From assembly GCF_001027745.1 (NCBI RefSeq), contig NZ_LECU01000007.1, forward strand, positions 186,001-250,000: a stretch of 64,000 nucleotides of DNA. The letters run 5' to 3'. Numbering within the stretch: position 1 is the first letter of the stretch; each line of letters begins with the position of its first letter. This document shows positions 9,202-17,807 of the stretch, one piece after another. The position numbers and the translations under genes are program-made. The DNA is from Pedobacter sp. BMA (GTDB lineage: Bacteria; Bacteroidota; Bacteroidia; Sphingobacteriales; Sphingobacteriaceae). The notes beneath the pieces are model-generated. The model made no database searches. It saw only the letters and a list, made by a program, of their open reading frames with translations, and was not told the origin of the DNA.

Positions 9202-9834
9202 TTAGTGTTTGATCATTTGATGTGCGTACTGGATTCCAATTCCATAACCGGCACCATATTTTTTCATCAGATTGGTTACAGGAACATAAGTTTCAGTTCT
9301 TGCCCAGTCTCTTTGTAGCTCAAGTATATACTGAACTGAAGTAATTGGTTTTACTCCTGCATGCACCATGCGCTGTACGGCTCTTTCGTGGGCCTCATTG
9401 CTCACATCGCCACAGGCATCGGTGATTACAAATACATCATAACCTTCCGATATTGCAGATAAAGCCGGACCAACGATACACACGCCTGTCCACAAACCCG
9501 CCAGAACCAGTTTTTTCTTTCCTGTGCCTGTAATGGCTTTATAAGCTGGTTCATCTTCCCAGGTATTCATAGAAGTTCTATCGATGTAACCTGAAGTAGC
9601 CTGAGGATAAAATTCTTCAATTTCAGGAAATACAGGGCCCGCAAACGACTCTTCAGCTACTGTAGTAACAATAGTTGGCACATTGAAAATTTTAGATGCG
9701 CCACAAATAATAGCCACATTGGTACGTAATTCGGTAATGGAAATACTTTTTGTAGCAAAAGCCATTTGACCTTCAAAATCGATTAGTACTAATGCGTGAT
9801 TTTCCGGGGATAATAAGTCTGGTGATGGTTTCAT
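9202..9834 (-). CDS. Isochorismatase-like cysteine hydrolase (YcaC-type)
   Basis: 210 residues from the ATG at 9834 (MKPSPDLLSP). An upstream in-frame start at 9894 exists, but the family begins here, and 9834 also fits the predicted promoter at 9868-9881. The fold is isochorismatase-like: Asp19 in ALVLIDFEGQMAF and the nucleophile-position Cys119 in GLWTGVCIVGPALSA, followed by FVITDACGDVS. This is closest to the YcaC group, whose physiological substrate is unknown. It is the first gene of the ten-gene minus operon. A shared 16-bp motif and a sigma-54-like element lie just upstream. Confidence 0.86.
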   Translation of the reverse strand: MKPSPDLLSPENHALVLIDFEGQMAFATKSISITELRTNVAIICGASKIFNVPTIVTTVAEESFAGPVFPEIEEFYPQATSGYIDRTSMNTWEDEPAYKAITGTGKKKLVLAGLWTGVCIVGPALSAISEGYDVFVITDACGDVSNEAHERAVQRMVHAGVKPITSVQYILELQRDWARTETYVPVTNLMKKYGAGYGIGIQYAHQMIKH

Positions 9835-9867
9835 AATTAAATTATTTTTTCGTTTCCCTCTCAGTTC

Positions 9868-9881
9868 CAAGAAACATACCA
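9868..9881 (-). promoter_or_regulatory. Candidate sigma-54 (-24/-12) promoter of the ten-gene operon
   Basis: On the minus strand TGGTATGTTTCTTGG gives TGG-N8-TTG, the spacing of TGGCAC-N5-TTGC. The -24 GG and the TTG are kept, but the -12 C is G. It lies 58 bp downstream of the 16-bp motif at 9940-9955, and the TTG ends 33 bp before the ATG at 9834. Support comes mainly from the same arrangement at two other sites. Confidence 0.5.
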
Positions 9882-9939
9882 TCACATAAAACACTGAAAA
9901 ACAACATTTTACATCAATTTTACGAATTTTGATTAACCA

Positions 9940-9955
9940 TATATCGTTGATTTAC
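9940..9955 (-). promoter_or_regulatory. Shared 16-bp motif, copy 1 (putative activator binding site)
   Basis: The minus strand reads GTAAATCAACGATATA. It differs from copy 2 at two positions and from copy 3 at one. With the preceding C it has a CGT-N6-ACG dyad core, as expected for a dimeric Fis-type HTH. It is oriented toward the minus operon. Confidence 0.6.
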
Positions 9956-10084
9956 GAAAACCAATCTTTTTTCCAGGCCAACGATTTTAACTAAATCAAT
10001 AAAATATTAACGAGATTATTAAAGCCTCTTAAACAAGAGTAACACAATATATAAGGTTGATAAACAATAGCTTGCACTAACTAT

Positions 10085-10100
10085 TAGCGAAATTTCGTTA
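10085..10100. promoter_or_regulatory. Palindrome, possible operator of the activator operon
   Basis: CGAAATTTCG is a perfect 10-bp palindrome at 10088-10097. Beyond one mismatched pair it extends as TA...TA at 10085-10100. It is about 55 bp before the start codon at 10155. Nothing else identifies the binding factor. Confidence 0.3.
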
Positions 10101-10154
10101 CCTTTTTTAGATGAATTAAGCCACTTTTAAATTCATAAAGCTTATTTTAGCCGG

Positions 10155-11840
10155 ATGGAAAGAAGTAGCAACTTGTTTGAAGTTCAAAACCTGGAGAACG
10201 CTGACCTGCAACATCTCAAGGATTTTAATAAAGAAAATGCACTTCTCAACAAAAAACTGGAGCAAAAAGAAAAGGAAAATGCAGTACTCCTTTCACTGAG
10301 TAACTCAATTGCTTCCATTAGGAATAAGCTTGATCTTTTTGAAGTCATCGACCAAAAACTCAAAAAGTTGTTTGATTTCGACGACTTTGTCATCTGCCTC
10401 ATCAATGATGACCAGGAGACACATAGTGCCTTTATTTATAATCAAAAGGAAGATTTCCTCAAAACGGCCGGCATTCCACCCCAGTCATCAAAAAAATACA
10501 CGCTTGATGATGGGATGTGCAGGGCAATGATTGCAGCAGAACAACCTGTTGTTTTTAATGTTGAAGAAGTTTTAACCTGGAACGATGCCCCTGCCTGGCT
10601 GGCTTTCTGGCACAATAAAGGCATCAGGGAAATGATCGGCCTTAAAATGATTGATGCAAAAGGTTGCATCGGTTTCTTTTATTTATATTCCAAAAACATA
10701 AACTCCATCTCCAATATCTATTTCGATTTGCTTTATGGTATTTCACTGCAGATATCGATCGCCATCTCAAACATCATCGCCAATGAAAGGATAGAACGGC
10801 AGCTTAACGAAATCAATGAATACAAACAGAAACTGGAAGATGAAAAAAGTTACCTTCAGGAAGAAATTCAGCATAAATATAACTACGATGAAATTATCGG
10901 ACAAAGCCAGTCGCTTAAGGGAGTGTTTAACCTGATTGATCATGTAGCCCCTTCAGACAGTACCGTACTCATTTCAGGTGAAACCGGTACAGGAAAGGAA
11001 CTTATTGCCCGGGCCATTCACGAGTCCTCTCCAAGACGTGATCAGCTGATGGTAAAGATCAATTGCGCAGCACTCCCGCTCAGTTTGGCTGAAAGCGAAC
11101 TCTTTGGTCATGAAAAAGGAAGTTTTACCGGCGCAACTGAGCGCCGGATTGGCAAATTTGAACTGGCACATAAAGGAACGCTCTTTCTGGATGAAATCGG
11201 CGAGTTGCCTTTAGAACTTCAGGTTAAACTACTTAGGGCATTACAGGAAAAGGAAATCGAACGGATTGGTGGTAAAGGCGTAATTAAAATCAATGTTCGG
11301 ATTGTAGCAGCAACCAATAGAAATTTATTGAAAGAGGTGGAAAAAGGGAACTTCAGGGCAGATTTATACTACAGGCTGAATGTTTTTCCAGTTTCGCTCC
11401 CGCCGCTAAGGGATCGACTGGAAGATGTACCCTACTTAACAACTCATTTTATTGAGCGCATTGCCAGAAAAACCGGACGGCAGGTGAATGCGATTTCAAA
11501 GAGTGCTTTAAATAAACTATTGATCTATCCGTGGCCGGGAAACATCCGTGAGCTGGAACACCTGATTGAGCGAAGCATATTGTTATCATCAGGACCTGTT
11601 TTGAAAGAAATCCATCTCCCGAAAATTGACCGCAAAGAAACTACAGGTAAAGGGGAAGAACAAAAAATCAAAACCATTCACGAAAACGAGCGCGACCATA
11701 TTCTATCGATCCTAAAACGCTGTAACGGCAAAATCTCGGGAATGGGCGGTGCTGCCGAAATTTTAAACATACCCGCAACAACCCTCAATTCGAAAATTAA
11801 AAAATTTAAAATTACAAGGGAGCATATCCTGAACAAGTAA
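10155..11840 (+). CDS. Sigma-54-dependent activator with GAF sensor domain
   Basis: 561 residues. Order: short N-terminal coiled region, GAF domain (about 45-195), linker helix (about 205-235), AAA+ sigma-54 interaction domain (about 243-475) and Fis-type HTH (about 515-558, AAEILNIPATTLNSKIKKF). Walker A is GETGTGKE at 275-282, the sigma-54 contact loop reads GSFTGA at 322-327 (Ala replaced by Ser), and the Walker B region is GTLFLDEIGELP. There is no receiver domain, so the GAF probably senses a small molecule or redox cue. It is the first gene of an operon with the TPR kinase (7 nt gap) and a receiver-type activator. Confidence 0.92.
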   Translation: MERSSNLFEVQNLENADLQHLKDFNKENALLNKKLEQKEKENAVLLSLSNSIASIRNKLDLFEVIDQKLKKLFDFDDFVICLINDDQETHSAFIYNQKEDFLKTAGIPPQSSKKYTLDDGMCRAMIAAEQPVVFNVEEVLTWNDAPAWLAFWHNKGIREMIGLKMIDAKGCIGFFYLYSKNINSISNIYFDLLYGISLQISIAISNIIANERIERQLNEINEYKQKLEDEKSYLQEEIQHKYNYDEIIGQSQSLKGVFNLIDHVAPSDSTVLISGETGTGKELIARAIHESSPRRDQLMVKINCAALPLSLAESELFGHEKGSFTGATERRIGKFELAHKGTLFLDEIGELPLELQVKLLRALQEKEIERIGGKGVIKINVRIVAATNRNLLKEVEKGNFRADLYYRLNVFPVSLPPLRDRLEDVPYLTTHFIERIARKTGRQVNAISKSALNKLLIYPWPGNIRELEHLIERSILLSSGPVLKEIHLPKIDRKETTGKGEEQKIKTIHENERDHILSILKRCNGKISGMGGAAEILNIPATTLNSKIKKFKITREHILNK

Positions 11841-11847
11841 ATCGCTA

Positions 11848-14190
11848 ATGATGATATTTAACCTGTTTTCAGTAAATGCCCACTTAATGCAACGCTTCAA
11901 CAAAATACGAACCTGTCTGGCGCTTGCTGGTTTGATGATACTGAGTAACAATGTCACCTCGGCCACAACACCTGTCAGCTTTAGCCAGAGAGATACCCTC
12001 CAACAGTTAAATGCACGCTTATCGGCATCAAACCCCGACACCAACCGTGTAAAATGCCTGCTTAATCTTGCCTCCTATTTTATTAAACAGGACGTTGATA
12101 AGCCTGCAAGTTTAGCGAAGGCCTCAGTATCCCTGCATCAGGCATTAGTCCTAAGCAGGAAAATTAAATCGGCTGAAAGTGAATACCACACCCTCATGAT
12201 GTATGGTAGGTTTTATGATGCCCAACATTTAAGAAATAAACAAACCGTTGTTTATGAACGCGCGATAAAACTGGCGAAAACAATAGGCAACAAACACTAC
12301 GAAGCGAATGGCTGGTACGCCTATTATGTAAACATTCCTGATACGGTGTCCGATTACAGGAACAAAACTTTTTACAACCGGGCAGCTATGGCCTACCAGT
12401 TATACAAGGAAGTTGGGTCCGGATTTAAGGAAAAATACCTGGAAGCAACACTACTGCGTTCAATGGCCGATTTCCATCTGGAGGAAGAAAAATTCGACCT
12501 CGCGATAACAGAACTTTTTGAAGTTATTTACCTTGATAAGAAACACAAACTGCCAGACCTGCCAATGGCATACGATTTACTATCGGCTGTGTATGAAAGA
12601 AAAGGAGAACTGAGCAACGCTCTAAATTATGCCCTGTTGAGCGTAAAGACAGCTCAAGCGAATGGCGAGGAGGTGCTCGATACCTATTTAAACAGGGTGG
12701 GTTCCGCGTACGAATCCATGGGCAAAGCCAAAGAAAGCATTTTTTGGTATAGCAAAACGCTTTATGGATCAGATAAAAAAGATCCATATCGTTTCATCAC
12801 GGCCTGGGCAATTTCCAACCAGCTGATTAAACTGGGCCATCCAGACCGTGCACTCACATTGCTAAAAAAAATCTGGCGTGAAGTCGATAATGCTACAACC
12901 GGCCATGAGTATTTTATGTATCTCGGGTTTGGAGAATGTTATACTGCATTAAAAAAATATGACTTAGCCAAACAGTACTTTAATAAACTGCTTGCAAGAC
13001 ACGAATTAAACGACTATTATAATACGTTCCAAACCTCATTGTTTTTTTCCTTAAGCGAATTTTATTTCGCTCAAAATAAGTATCAGCTGGCATTAAAGTT
13101 CGCCAGAATGGCAAAAGAAAATCAGATCAGTATGACCCTCCCGCGCCAGATCCGCCTGAATGAGGTCCTTTACAAAATTAATCTGTCTATGCACAATCCG
13201 GCAGAGGCAATCATCCGACTGCAAACTTTCCATAAACTCAGGGATTCTATGCTAAGTCAGGATAACCTGAGCACAATCGAAAGGTTACAAATTGAATTCC
13301 AGGCTTCGCAAAAAGAGAATGAAAATGAACTCCTGAGAAAAAAATCGCAACTACAGAGCCAGGAACTAAACCGCATTCAGCTGATTAAAAATGTAACTAT
13401 CGCCGGGCTTGCTTTTTTAACCCTTGTGCTGATTTTGATATATGGCCGGTTCAGGTTGAAAAAGAAACTTCATGATACGCTCGTAAAGAAAAAAGACGAG
13501 ATAGACCTCGCCTACGGGCAACTGGAAGTACTTGTGCAACAAAAAAACAAACTGATTGAGGATAAAGAAGGCCTGCTAAAAGAAGTGCATCACCGGGTAA
13601 AAAACAACCTGCAACTCACCATGAGCCTGCTAAATAGCCAGAGCTATTACCTGGAAGATCTGGCAGCAATCGAAGCCATTAAGGAAAGTCAGCACCGCTT
13701 AAAAAGCATCGCGTTAATCCATCAGAAACTTTATCAGACGGATACGGTAGCGACAATCAATATCCGCCCCTATGTGGTTGAATTAGTGGAATATTTAAAA
13801 GAAAGCCTCACCGGAAGTAAAAAAATTAACTTCGACATAGAGATGATCAACCTCGAACTGGATATCTCTAAAGCCGTGCCTCTCGGTTTGATAATTAATG
13901 AGGCCATTACCAATATATTTAAATATGCCTTTCCTTTAGTGCAATCTGGCAAAATAGAAATCACACTGAAAGAGATCAACCCAGACCAGTATCACCTGGT
14001 TATAAAAGACAATGGCATTGGCCTGCCTCCTGATTTCGATCCCGGGCAAAGCCACACTCTCGGGCTAACCTTAATGATGGGCCTGGCTACACAGATTGAC
14101 GGTGTTTTTAAAATGGAAAACAACGATGGTGTTTTAATCAGTTTAATCTTCAGAAATACATCCGCAGATTTAAACGCATTGAATGATTAA
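11848..14190 (+). CDS. TPR-containing sensor histidine kinase (HisKA_2)
   Basis: 780 residues. An N-terminal signal segment (CLALAGLMILSNNVTSA; initiation at 11848 or at the ATG 11887) precedes a TPR-rich region at about 50-500, a membrane helix at about 515-535 (TIAGLAFLTLVLILIYG), a coiled coil, the HisKA_2 box EVHHRVKNNLQL (about 579-590) and HATPase_c (about 675-770; NEAITNIFKYAF, DNGIGLPPDFD). It has the same architecture as the kinase at 1197. The next gene, 6 nt downstream, encodes a receiver-AAA-HTH protein, which is its likely phosphorylation partner. The signal is unknown; the TPRs suggest a periplasmic protein or peptide cue. Confidence 0.92.
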   Translation: MMIFNLFSVNAHLMQRFNKIRTCLALAGLMILSNNVTSATTPVSFSQRDTLQQLNARLSASNPDTNRVKCLLNLASYFIKQDVDKPASLAKASVSLHQALVLSRKIKSAESEYHTLMMYGRFYDAQHLRNKQTVVYERAIKLAKTIGNKHYEANGWYAYYVNIPDTVSDYRNKTFYNRAAMAYQLYKEVGSGFKEKYLEATLLRSMADFHLEEEKFDLAITELFEVIYLDKKHKLPDLPMAYDLLSAVYERKGELSNALNYALLSVKTAQANGEEVLDTYLNRVGSAYESMGKAKESIFWYSKTLYGSDKKDPYRFITAWAISNQLIKLGHPDRALTLLKKIWREVDNATTGHEYFMYLGFGECYTALKKYDLAKQYFNKLLARHELNDYYNTFQTSLFFSLSEFYFAQNKYQLALKFARMAKENQISMTLPRQIRLNEVLYKINLSMHNPAEAIIRLQTFHKLRDSMLSQDNLSTIERLQIEFQASQKENENELLRKKSQLQSQELNRIQLIKNVTIAGLAFLTLVLILIYGRFRLKKKLHDTLVKKKDEIDLAYGQLEVLVQQKNKLIEDKEGLLKEVHHRVKNNLQLTMSLLNSQSYYLEDLAAIEAIKESQHRLKSIALIHQKLYQTDTVATINIRPYVVELVEYLKESLTGSKKINFDIEMINLELDISKAVPLGLIINEAITNIFKYAFPLVQSGKIEITLKEINPDQYHLVIKDNGIGLPPDFDPGQSHTLGLTLMMGLATQIDGVFKMENNDGVLISLIFRNTSADLNALND

Positions 14191-14196
14191 TAAAAG

Positions 14197-15588
14197 ATGA
14201 CTGAAAAGATTTTAATTGTTGAAGATGAGTTCATTGTTGCTCACGATTTGCAAATGATTTTACAACATGCCGGCTATCTAGTGGCAGGAGTAGCCAGTTC
14301 TGTAAAGAATGCCCGTGAGATACTTGACAAACAGGAGGTTGATCTGGTACTTTTAGACATTTATCTGAAAGGCAGATTAACAGGAATTGATCTGGCCCAT
14401 CACCTGATGGAAAGGGAAATTCCCTTTATCTACATCTCTGCAAACTCCAACGAAAAAGTGATGGATGCAGCAAAATTAACCAGTCCTTATGGTTTTATAG
14501 TAAAGCCGTATCGCGAGCGCGATGTTTTATTAAGCATAGACATTGCAAGGTACCGGAAAGAACACAGTAATCAAATGAAGCGGAGCACCAGCAGACTTCA
14601 ACCTTCCAATAGGCATAAACAAAATGACAACCCTGTTGTTGCCAACAATGACTTCGAAAATATCATTGGTACAAGCAAGGCATTGCTGAATGTATTAGAT
14701 AAAATAAAGATTGTAGCACCAACGGATACATCGGTATTGATTACCGGGGAAAGTGGTACAGGAAAAGAAGAAGTGGCCAGAAGCCTTCACCGTTTGTCGC
14801 CCAGAAAAGCCAGGCCTATGGTGGCTGTGAATTGTGCTGCTCTACCGCACGACCTGATTGAATCTATTTTGTTCGGACATGAAAAAGGTGCATTCACCGG
14901 AGCCATCACCACCCGGATTGGAAAGTTTGAAGAAGCTAACGGAGGGACCATATTTCTGGATGAAATTGGTGAAATGCCTTTCGATCTTCAGGCAAAATTA
15001 CTCCGGGTGCTGCAGGAGAAAGAAATAGAGCGCATTGGCGGCAAATGCCCTATTGCTGTCGACCTCAGAATAATTGCAGCCACTAATCTCCATCTCGAGA
15101 AAGAAATTGCAAAAGGAAAATTCAGACTGGATCTTTTTTACCGCCTCAATGTTTTCCCGATTCATGTTCCATCGCTTAATGAGCGTAAATCAGACATCCC
15201 CTTGCTTGCAAGGTATTTTGTTCAGAAGCATGAAAAAGCCTTAAACAAAAGCATCACTGAAATCCCTGCTGAATTTATTGATCGTTTAATGCAATACAAC
15301 TGGCCCGGAAATATCAGAGAGCTGGAACACCTGATTCTGCGAAATGTGCTCCTTTCCACTAGCGGAAAACTGGATTCAAACCAGTTGGAAATAGGTTTGA
15401 TGAATGATTTACCACCAGCCTCTACTGCAATAAAATCGATCAGCGACAACGAAAAAGACCATATTATCAGGGTATTGGAACTATGTAGAGGGAAAGTTGC
15501 AGGAAGCGGAGGAGCGGCTGAGCTTTTGGGCATACCAGCCACTACACTGAACTCTAAAATTAAAAAACTGGAGATCAAACGATCCTGA
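14197..15588 (+). CDS. NtrC-type response regulator (REC-AAA+-HTH)
   Basis: 463 residues. The receiver domain (1-120) has the phospho-acceptor Asp54 (LVLLDIYLKG) and acidic Glu9/Asp10. The AAA+ domain (about 150-385) has Walker A GESGTGKEE, a canonical GAFTGA loop, Walker B GTIFLDEIGEMP, and the arginine-finger region LRLDLFYRLNVFP. The Fis-type HTH (AAELLGIPATTLNSKIKKL) closes the protein. It should activate sigma-54 RNA polymerase when phosphorylated by the kinase encoded just upstream. Its HTH recognition segment is almost the same as those of the proteins at 10155 and 15761, so the three may bind related DNA sites. Confidence 0.93.
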   Translation: MTEKILIVEDEFIVAHDLQMILQHAGYLVAGVASSVKNAREILDKQEVDLVLLDIYLKGRLTGIDLAHHLMEREIPFIYISANSNEKVMDAAKLTSPYGFIVKPYRERDVLLSIDIARYRKEHSNQMKRSTSRLQPSNRHKQNDNPVVANNDFENIIGTSKALLNVLDKIKIVAPTDTSVLITGESGTGKEEVARSLHRLSPRKARPMVAVNCAALPHDLIESILFGHEKGAFTGAITTRIGKFEEANGGTIFLDEIGEMPFDLQAKLLRVLQEKEIERIGGKCPIAVDLRIIAATNLHLEKEIAKGKFRLDLFYRLNVFPIHVPSLNERKSDIPLLARYFVQKHEKALNKSITEIPAEFIDRLMQYNWPGNIRELEHLILRNVLLSTSGKLDSNQLEIGLMNDLPPASTAIKSISDNEKDHIIRVLELCRGKVAGSGGAAELLGIPATTLNSKIKKLEIKRS

Positions 15589-15594
15589 CATTTA

Positions 15595-15610
15595 GTAAAT
15601 TGACGATATA
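15595..15610 (+). promoter_or_regulatory. Shared 16-bp motif, copy 2
   Basis: GTAAATTGACGATATA, 7 nt after the stop of the upstream regulator and oriented toward the activator gene at 15761. It matches copies 1 and 3 at 14-15 of 16 positions. It lies 59 bp upstream of a TGG-N8-TTG element. Confidence 0.6.
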
Positions 15611-15669
15611 TCATCATTTTAAAAAACGCATTAAATCAATAAAATACTAGCCAACAACAACTTAACTAT

Positions 15670-15685
15670 TGGTATTTTTATTGTG
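15670..15685 (+). promoter_or_regulatory. Candidate sigma-54 promoter upstream of the third activator gene
   Basis: TGGTATTTTTATTGTG: TGG-N8-TTG with T in place of the -12 C. The first six bases equal those of the element at 9868-9881. It lies 59 bp downstream of motif copy 2 and 75 bp upstream of the ATG at 15761. If real, it gives an autoregulatory circuit. Confidence 0.45.
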
Positions 15686-15760
15686 ATTACCGAACCACAT
15701 CAAAGCGCTCAATCAGTTTTCGATTATTACTGGTTTAAATTACGCTCGCCAAAAAGAAAA

Positions 15761-17713
15761 ATGAAACAGAAAATCTTAATCGTAGAGGACGAATTTATTG
15801 TAGCAAATGATCTTCGGATTATGCTCGAAAAGGCAGGTTATAAAGTTTGCGGAATCGCCCCTTCAGTGGTCAAAGCACTAGAACTGATCGGCACCAAAGA
15901 ACCCGACTGGATTTTGCTCGATATTTTTCTGCAGGGCGACAAAACTGGAATCGACCTGGCCGGGCAGCTCACTGAAATGGGTATTCCCTTTATTTACATT
16001 TCGGCAAATACCAATCAGGGGATACTGGAAGCCGCAAAAGCGACCTTGCCATATGGCTTTCTGGTTAAACCTTTTCGTGAAAAAGACCTGATGGTGATGC
16101 TCGACATCGCACAATACCGCCACGAACAAAACCTAAAATATAACCAACATGCGGAGCCGTCAATTCACAAACAAATCGAGCATATCGCAGAAAAGCAGGA
16201 ATCAATTGCTGAACGCCTGAAGCAGGTAAGCGCTGCTATATACCCTGTAGTACCCTTCGATTTCCTTTGGATCACAAAATCTATCCCGAAAACATCCGCC
16301 AAAGATGTAAATATCGCACGGATGGCGGATGGAAAATTCAATGTACTCAACCATGAGGCCCTATTGAAAGAAACCGGCGTTTCTATGCGCGACTTTAAGC
16401 TTTGGAATGCATCGGCAGTGAGCCATAATGGGAAGGCAATTTATAATGGATACGATTTCCGTAAACTGAGAATGGAAAGTCCGTGGACACAAACCCTCTC
16501 CGATCATTTTAAATTGGAGTCTGCACTGATTACTGAAGTGGAAAGGTCAGGAGAAATATTCCAGTTCATTTTTTTTAACCACCTCACCGACCTCTATACC
16601 AAAGTTCATACAGGAATTTTAAATCAGTTTAATAAAAGCCTTGAACTGGTACTAGACAAAATTATATATAGTAAAGAGGTCTTCACCCCATCAGCTCCGC
16701 CTGAATTGATCAGCCTGGAAAAGCCTGTGGTTAGAAGAGCGCTAAGCGAAACCCCCAACGATTTTCATGGCATCATCGGCAACAGCGCGCTATTACACTC
16801 CGCTTTTAAAAAAATGGAATTGGTATCGCCCGATGATACCTCTGTGTTAATTTTAGGTGAAAGTGGTACCGGAAAAGAAAAGATCGCGCACACCATCCAC
16901 CAGTTATCCCCACGAAAAAATAAACCTCTGATCACCGTGAACTGTGCCGCATTACCGCTCACGTTGATAGAATCCGAACTTTTCGGACATGAAAAGGGCT
17001 CGTTTACAGGCGCAAATGAAAAACGCATCGGTAAATTCGAGCAAGCCGATGGCGGATCAATATTTCTGGATGAGATTGGCGAACTGCCACTGGAAGCCCA
17101 GGTAAAATTATTAAGAGTGCTTCAGGAGAAGGAAATCGAGCGTTTAGGGGGCAACTACACCAAAAAAATAAATGTCAGAATCATCACCGCAACCAACCGG
17201 AATCTCGAAAAGGAAGTCGCTGAAGGCAGATTCCGTCTCGACCTGTATTACCGCCTTAACGTTTTTCCTATAGAACTTCCGGCTTTGAGAGAACGAAAGG
17301 AAGATATCCCTGCCTTGGCGGCATATTTTATCGACAAGTACCGTAAGTCAGGATCGTCCGCGGTGAGTGGAATTTCAGTAGATGTTTTAAAGGAATTACA
17401 GGGTTACGACTGGCCGGGAAATATCCGCGAACTGGAGCACCTGATCGAAAGGACTATGCTTTTAACTGAGGGAGAAACCATCAATAATATTGAACTTCCT
17501 GTCGCGGCCTCCGCCACAAGGTTCTCCGGAGAAGATCAATCTAAAATCAGGACAATGGAAGAAATGGAACGCGCGCATATATTAACGATCCTGAAAATGT
17601 GCAAAGGTAAAATCTTTGGTCCTGGCGGCGCTGCCGAAATCCTGAACATTCCTTCAACTACCTTAAACTCCAAAATTAAAAAGCTGGGGATCAAATTTGA
17701 ATTCGTGAAGTAA
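15761..17713 (+). CDS. NtrC-type response regulator with GAF-like insert (REC-GAF-AAA+-HTH)
   Basis: 650 residues from the ATG at 15761 (MKQKILIVEDEF). A GTG at 15683 would add 26 residues not seen in the sister regulator, and it overlaps the candidate promoter. The receiver has Asp54 (ILLDIFLQG). About 190 residues between REC and AAA+ (about 140-315) resemble a GAF-type sensor and are absent from the regulator at 14197. AAA+: Walker A GESGTGKEK, loop GSFTGA (Ala to Ser), Walker B GSIFLDEIGELP. The C-terminal HTH is AAEILNIPSTTLNSKIKKL. It probably integrates phosphorylation with a ligand. It has its own motif and promoter-like element upstream, and its likely target follows at 17933. Confidence 0.9.
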   Translation: MKQKILIVEDEFIVANDLRIMLEKAGYKVCGIAPSVVKALELIGTKEPDWILLDIFLQGDKTGIDLAGQLTEMGIPFIYISANTNQGILEAAKATLPYGFLVKPFREKDLMVMLDIAQYRHEQNLKYNQHAEPSIHKQIEHIAEKQESIAERLKQVSAAIYPVVPFDFLWITKSIPKTSAKDVNIARMADGKFNVLNHEALLKETGVSMRDFKLWNASAVSHNGKAIYNGYDFRKLRMESPWTQTLSDHFKLESALITEVERSGEIFQFIFFNHLTDLYTKVHTGILNQFNKSLELVLDKIIYSKEVFTPSAPPELISLEKPVVRRALSETPNDFHGIIGNSALLHSAFKKMELVSPDDTSVLILGESGTGKEKIAHTIHQLSPRKNKPLITVNCAALPLTLIESELFGHEKGSFTGANEKRIGKFEQADGGSIFLDEIGELPLEAQVKLLRVLQEKEIERLGGNYTKKINVRIITATNRNLEKEVAEGRFRLDLYYRLNVFPIELPALRERKEDIPALAAYFIDKYRKSGSSAVSGISVDVLKELQGYDWPGNIRELEHLIERTMLLTEGETINNIELPVAASATRFSGEDQSKIRTMEEMERAHILTILKMCKGKIFGPGGAAEILNIPSTTLNSKIKKLGIKFEFVK

Positions 17714-17731
17714 GTTAGACATTTTCAAAAC

Positions 17732-17747
17732 GTAAATTAACGATATA
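17732..17747 (+). promoter_or_regulatory. Shared 16-bp motif, copy 3
   Basis: GTAAATTAACGATATA. With the preceding C the core CGTAAATTAACG is dyad-symmetric at 10 of 12 positions. It lies 60 bp upstream of a TGG-N8-TTG element in front of the alpha/beta hydrolase gene. Confidence 0.62.
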
Positions 17748-17807
17748 AAGCCACAAATTAAACACAAATAAACACACCATAAACTCATTATCAGATACTT
17801 ACATAAA

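Larger units (their letters stand above)
9835..10154. other. Divergent intergenic control region
   Basis: 320 bases between the YcaC-like gene (minus) and the GAF-type sigma-54 activator (plus). Seen in it: the 16-bp motif copy on the minus strand (9940-9955), a TGG-N8-TTG element on the minus strand (9868-9881), a dyad at 10085-10100, and a weak 5-bp hairpin at 10026-10039. No credible small gene is present. Confidence 0.7.

Noticed and set aside
15683..15760. GTG start for the third activator (26 extra residues).
   Set aside because: The extension is not found in the sister regulator, overlaps the candidate promoter, and the ATG at 15761 begins exactly at the receiver domain.
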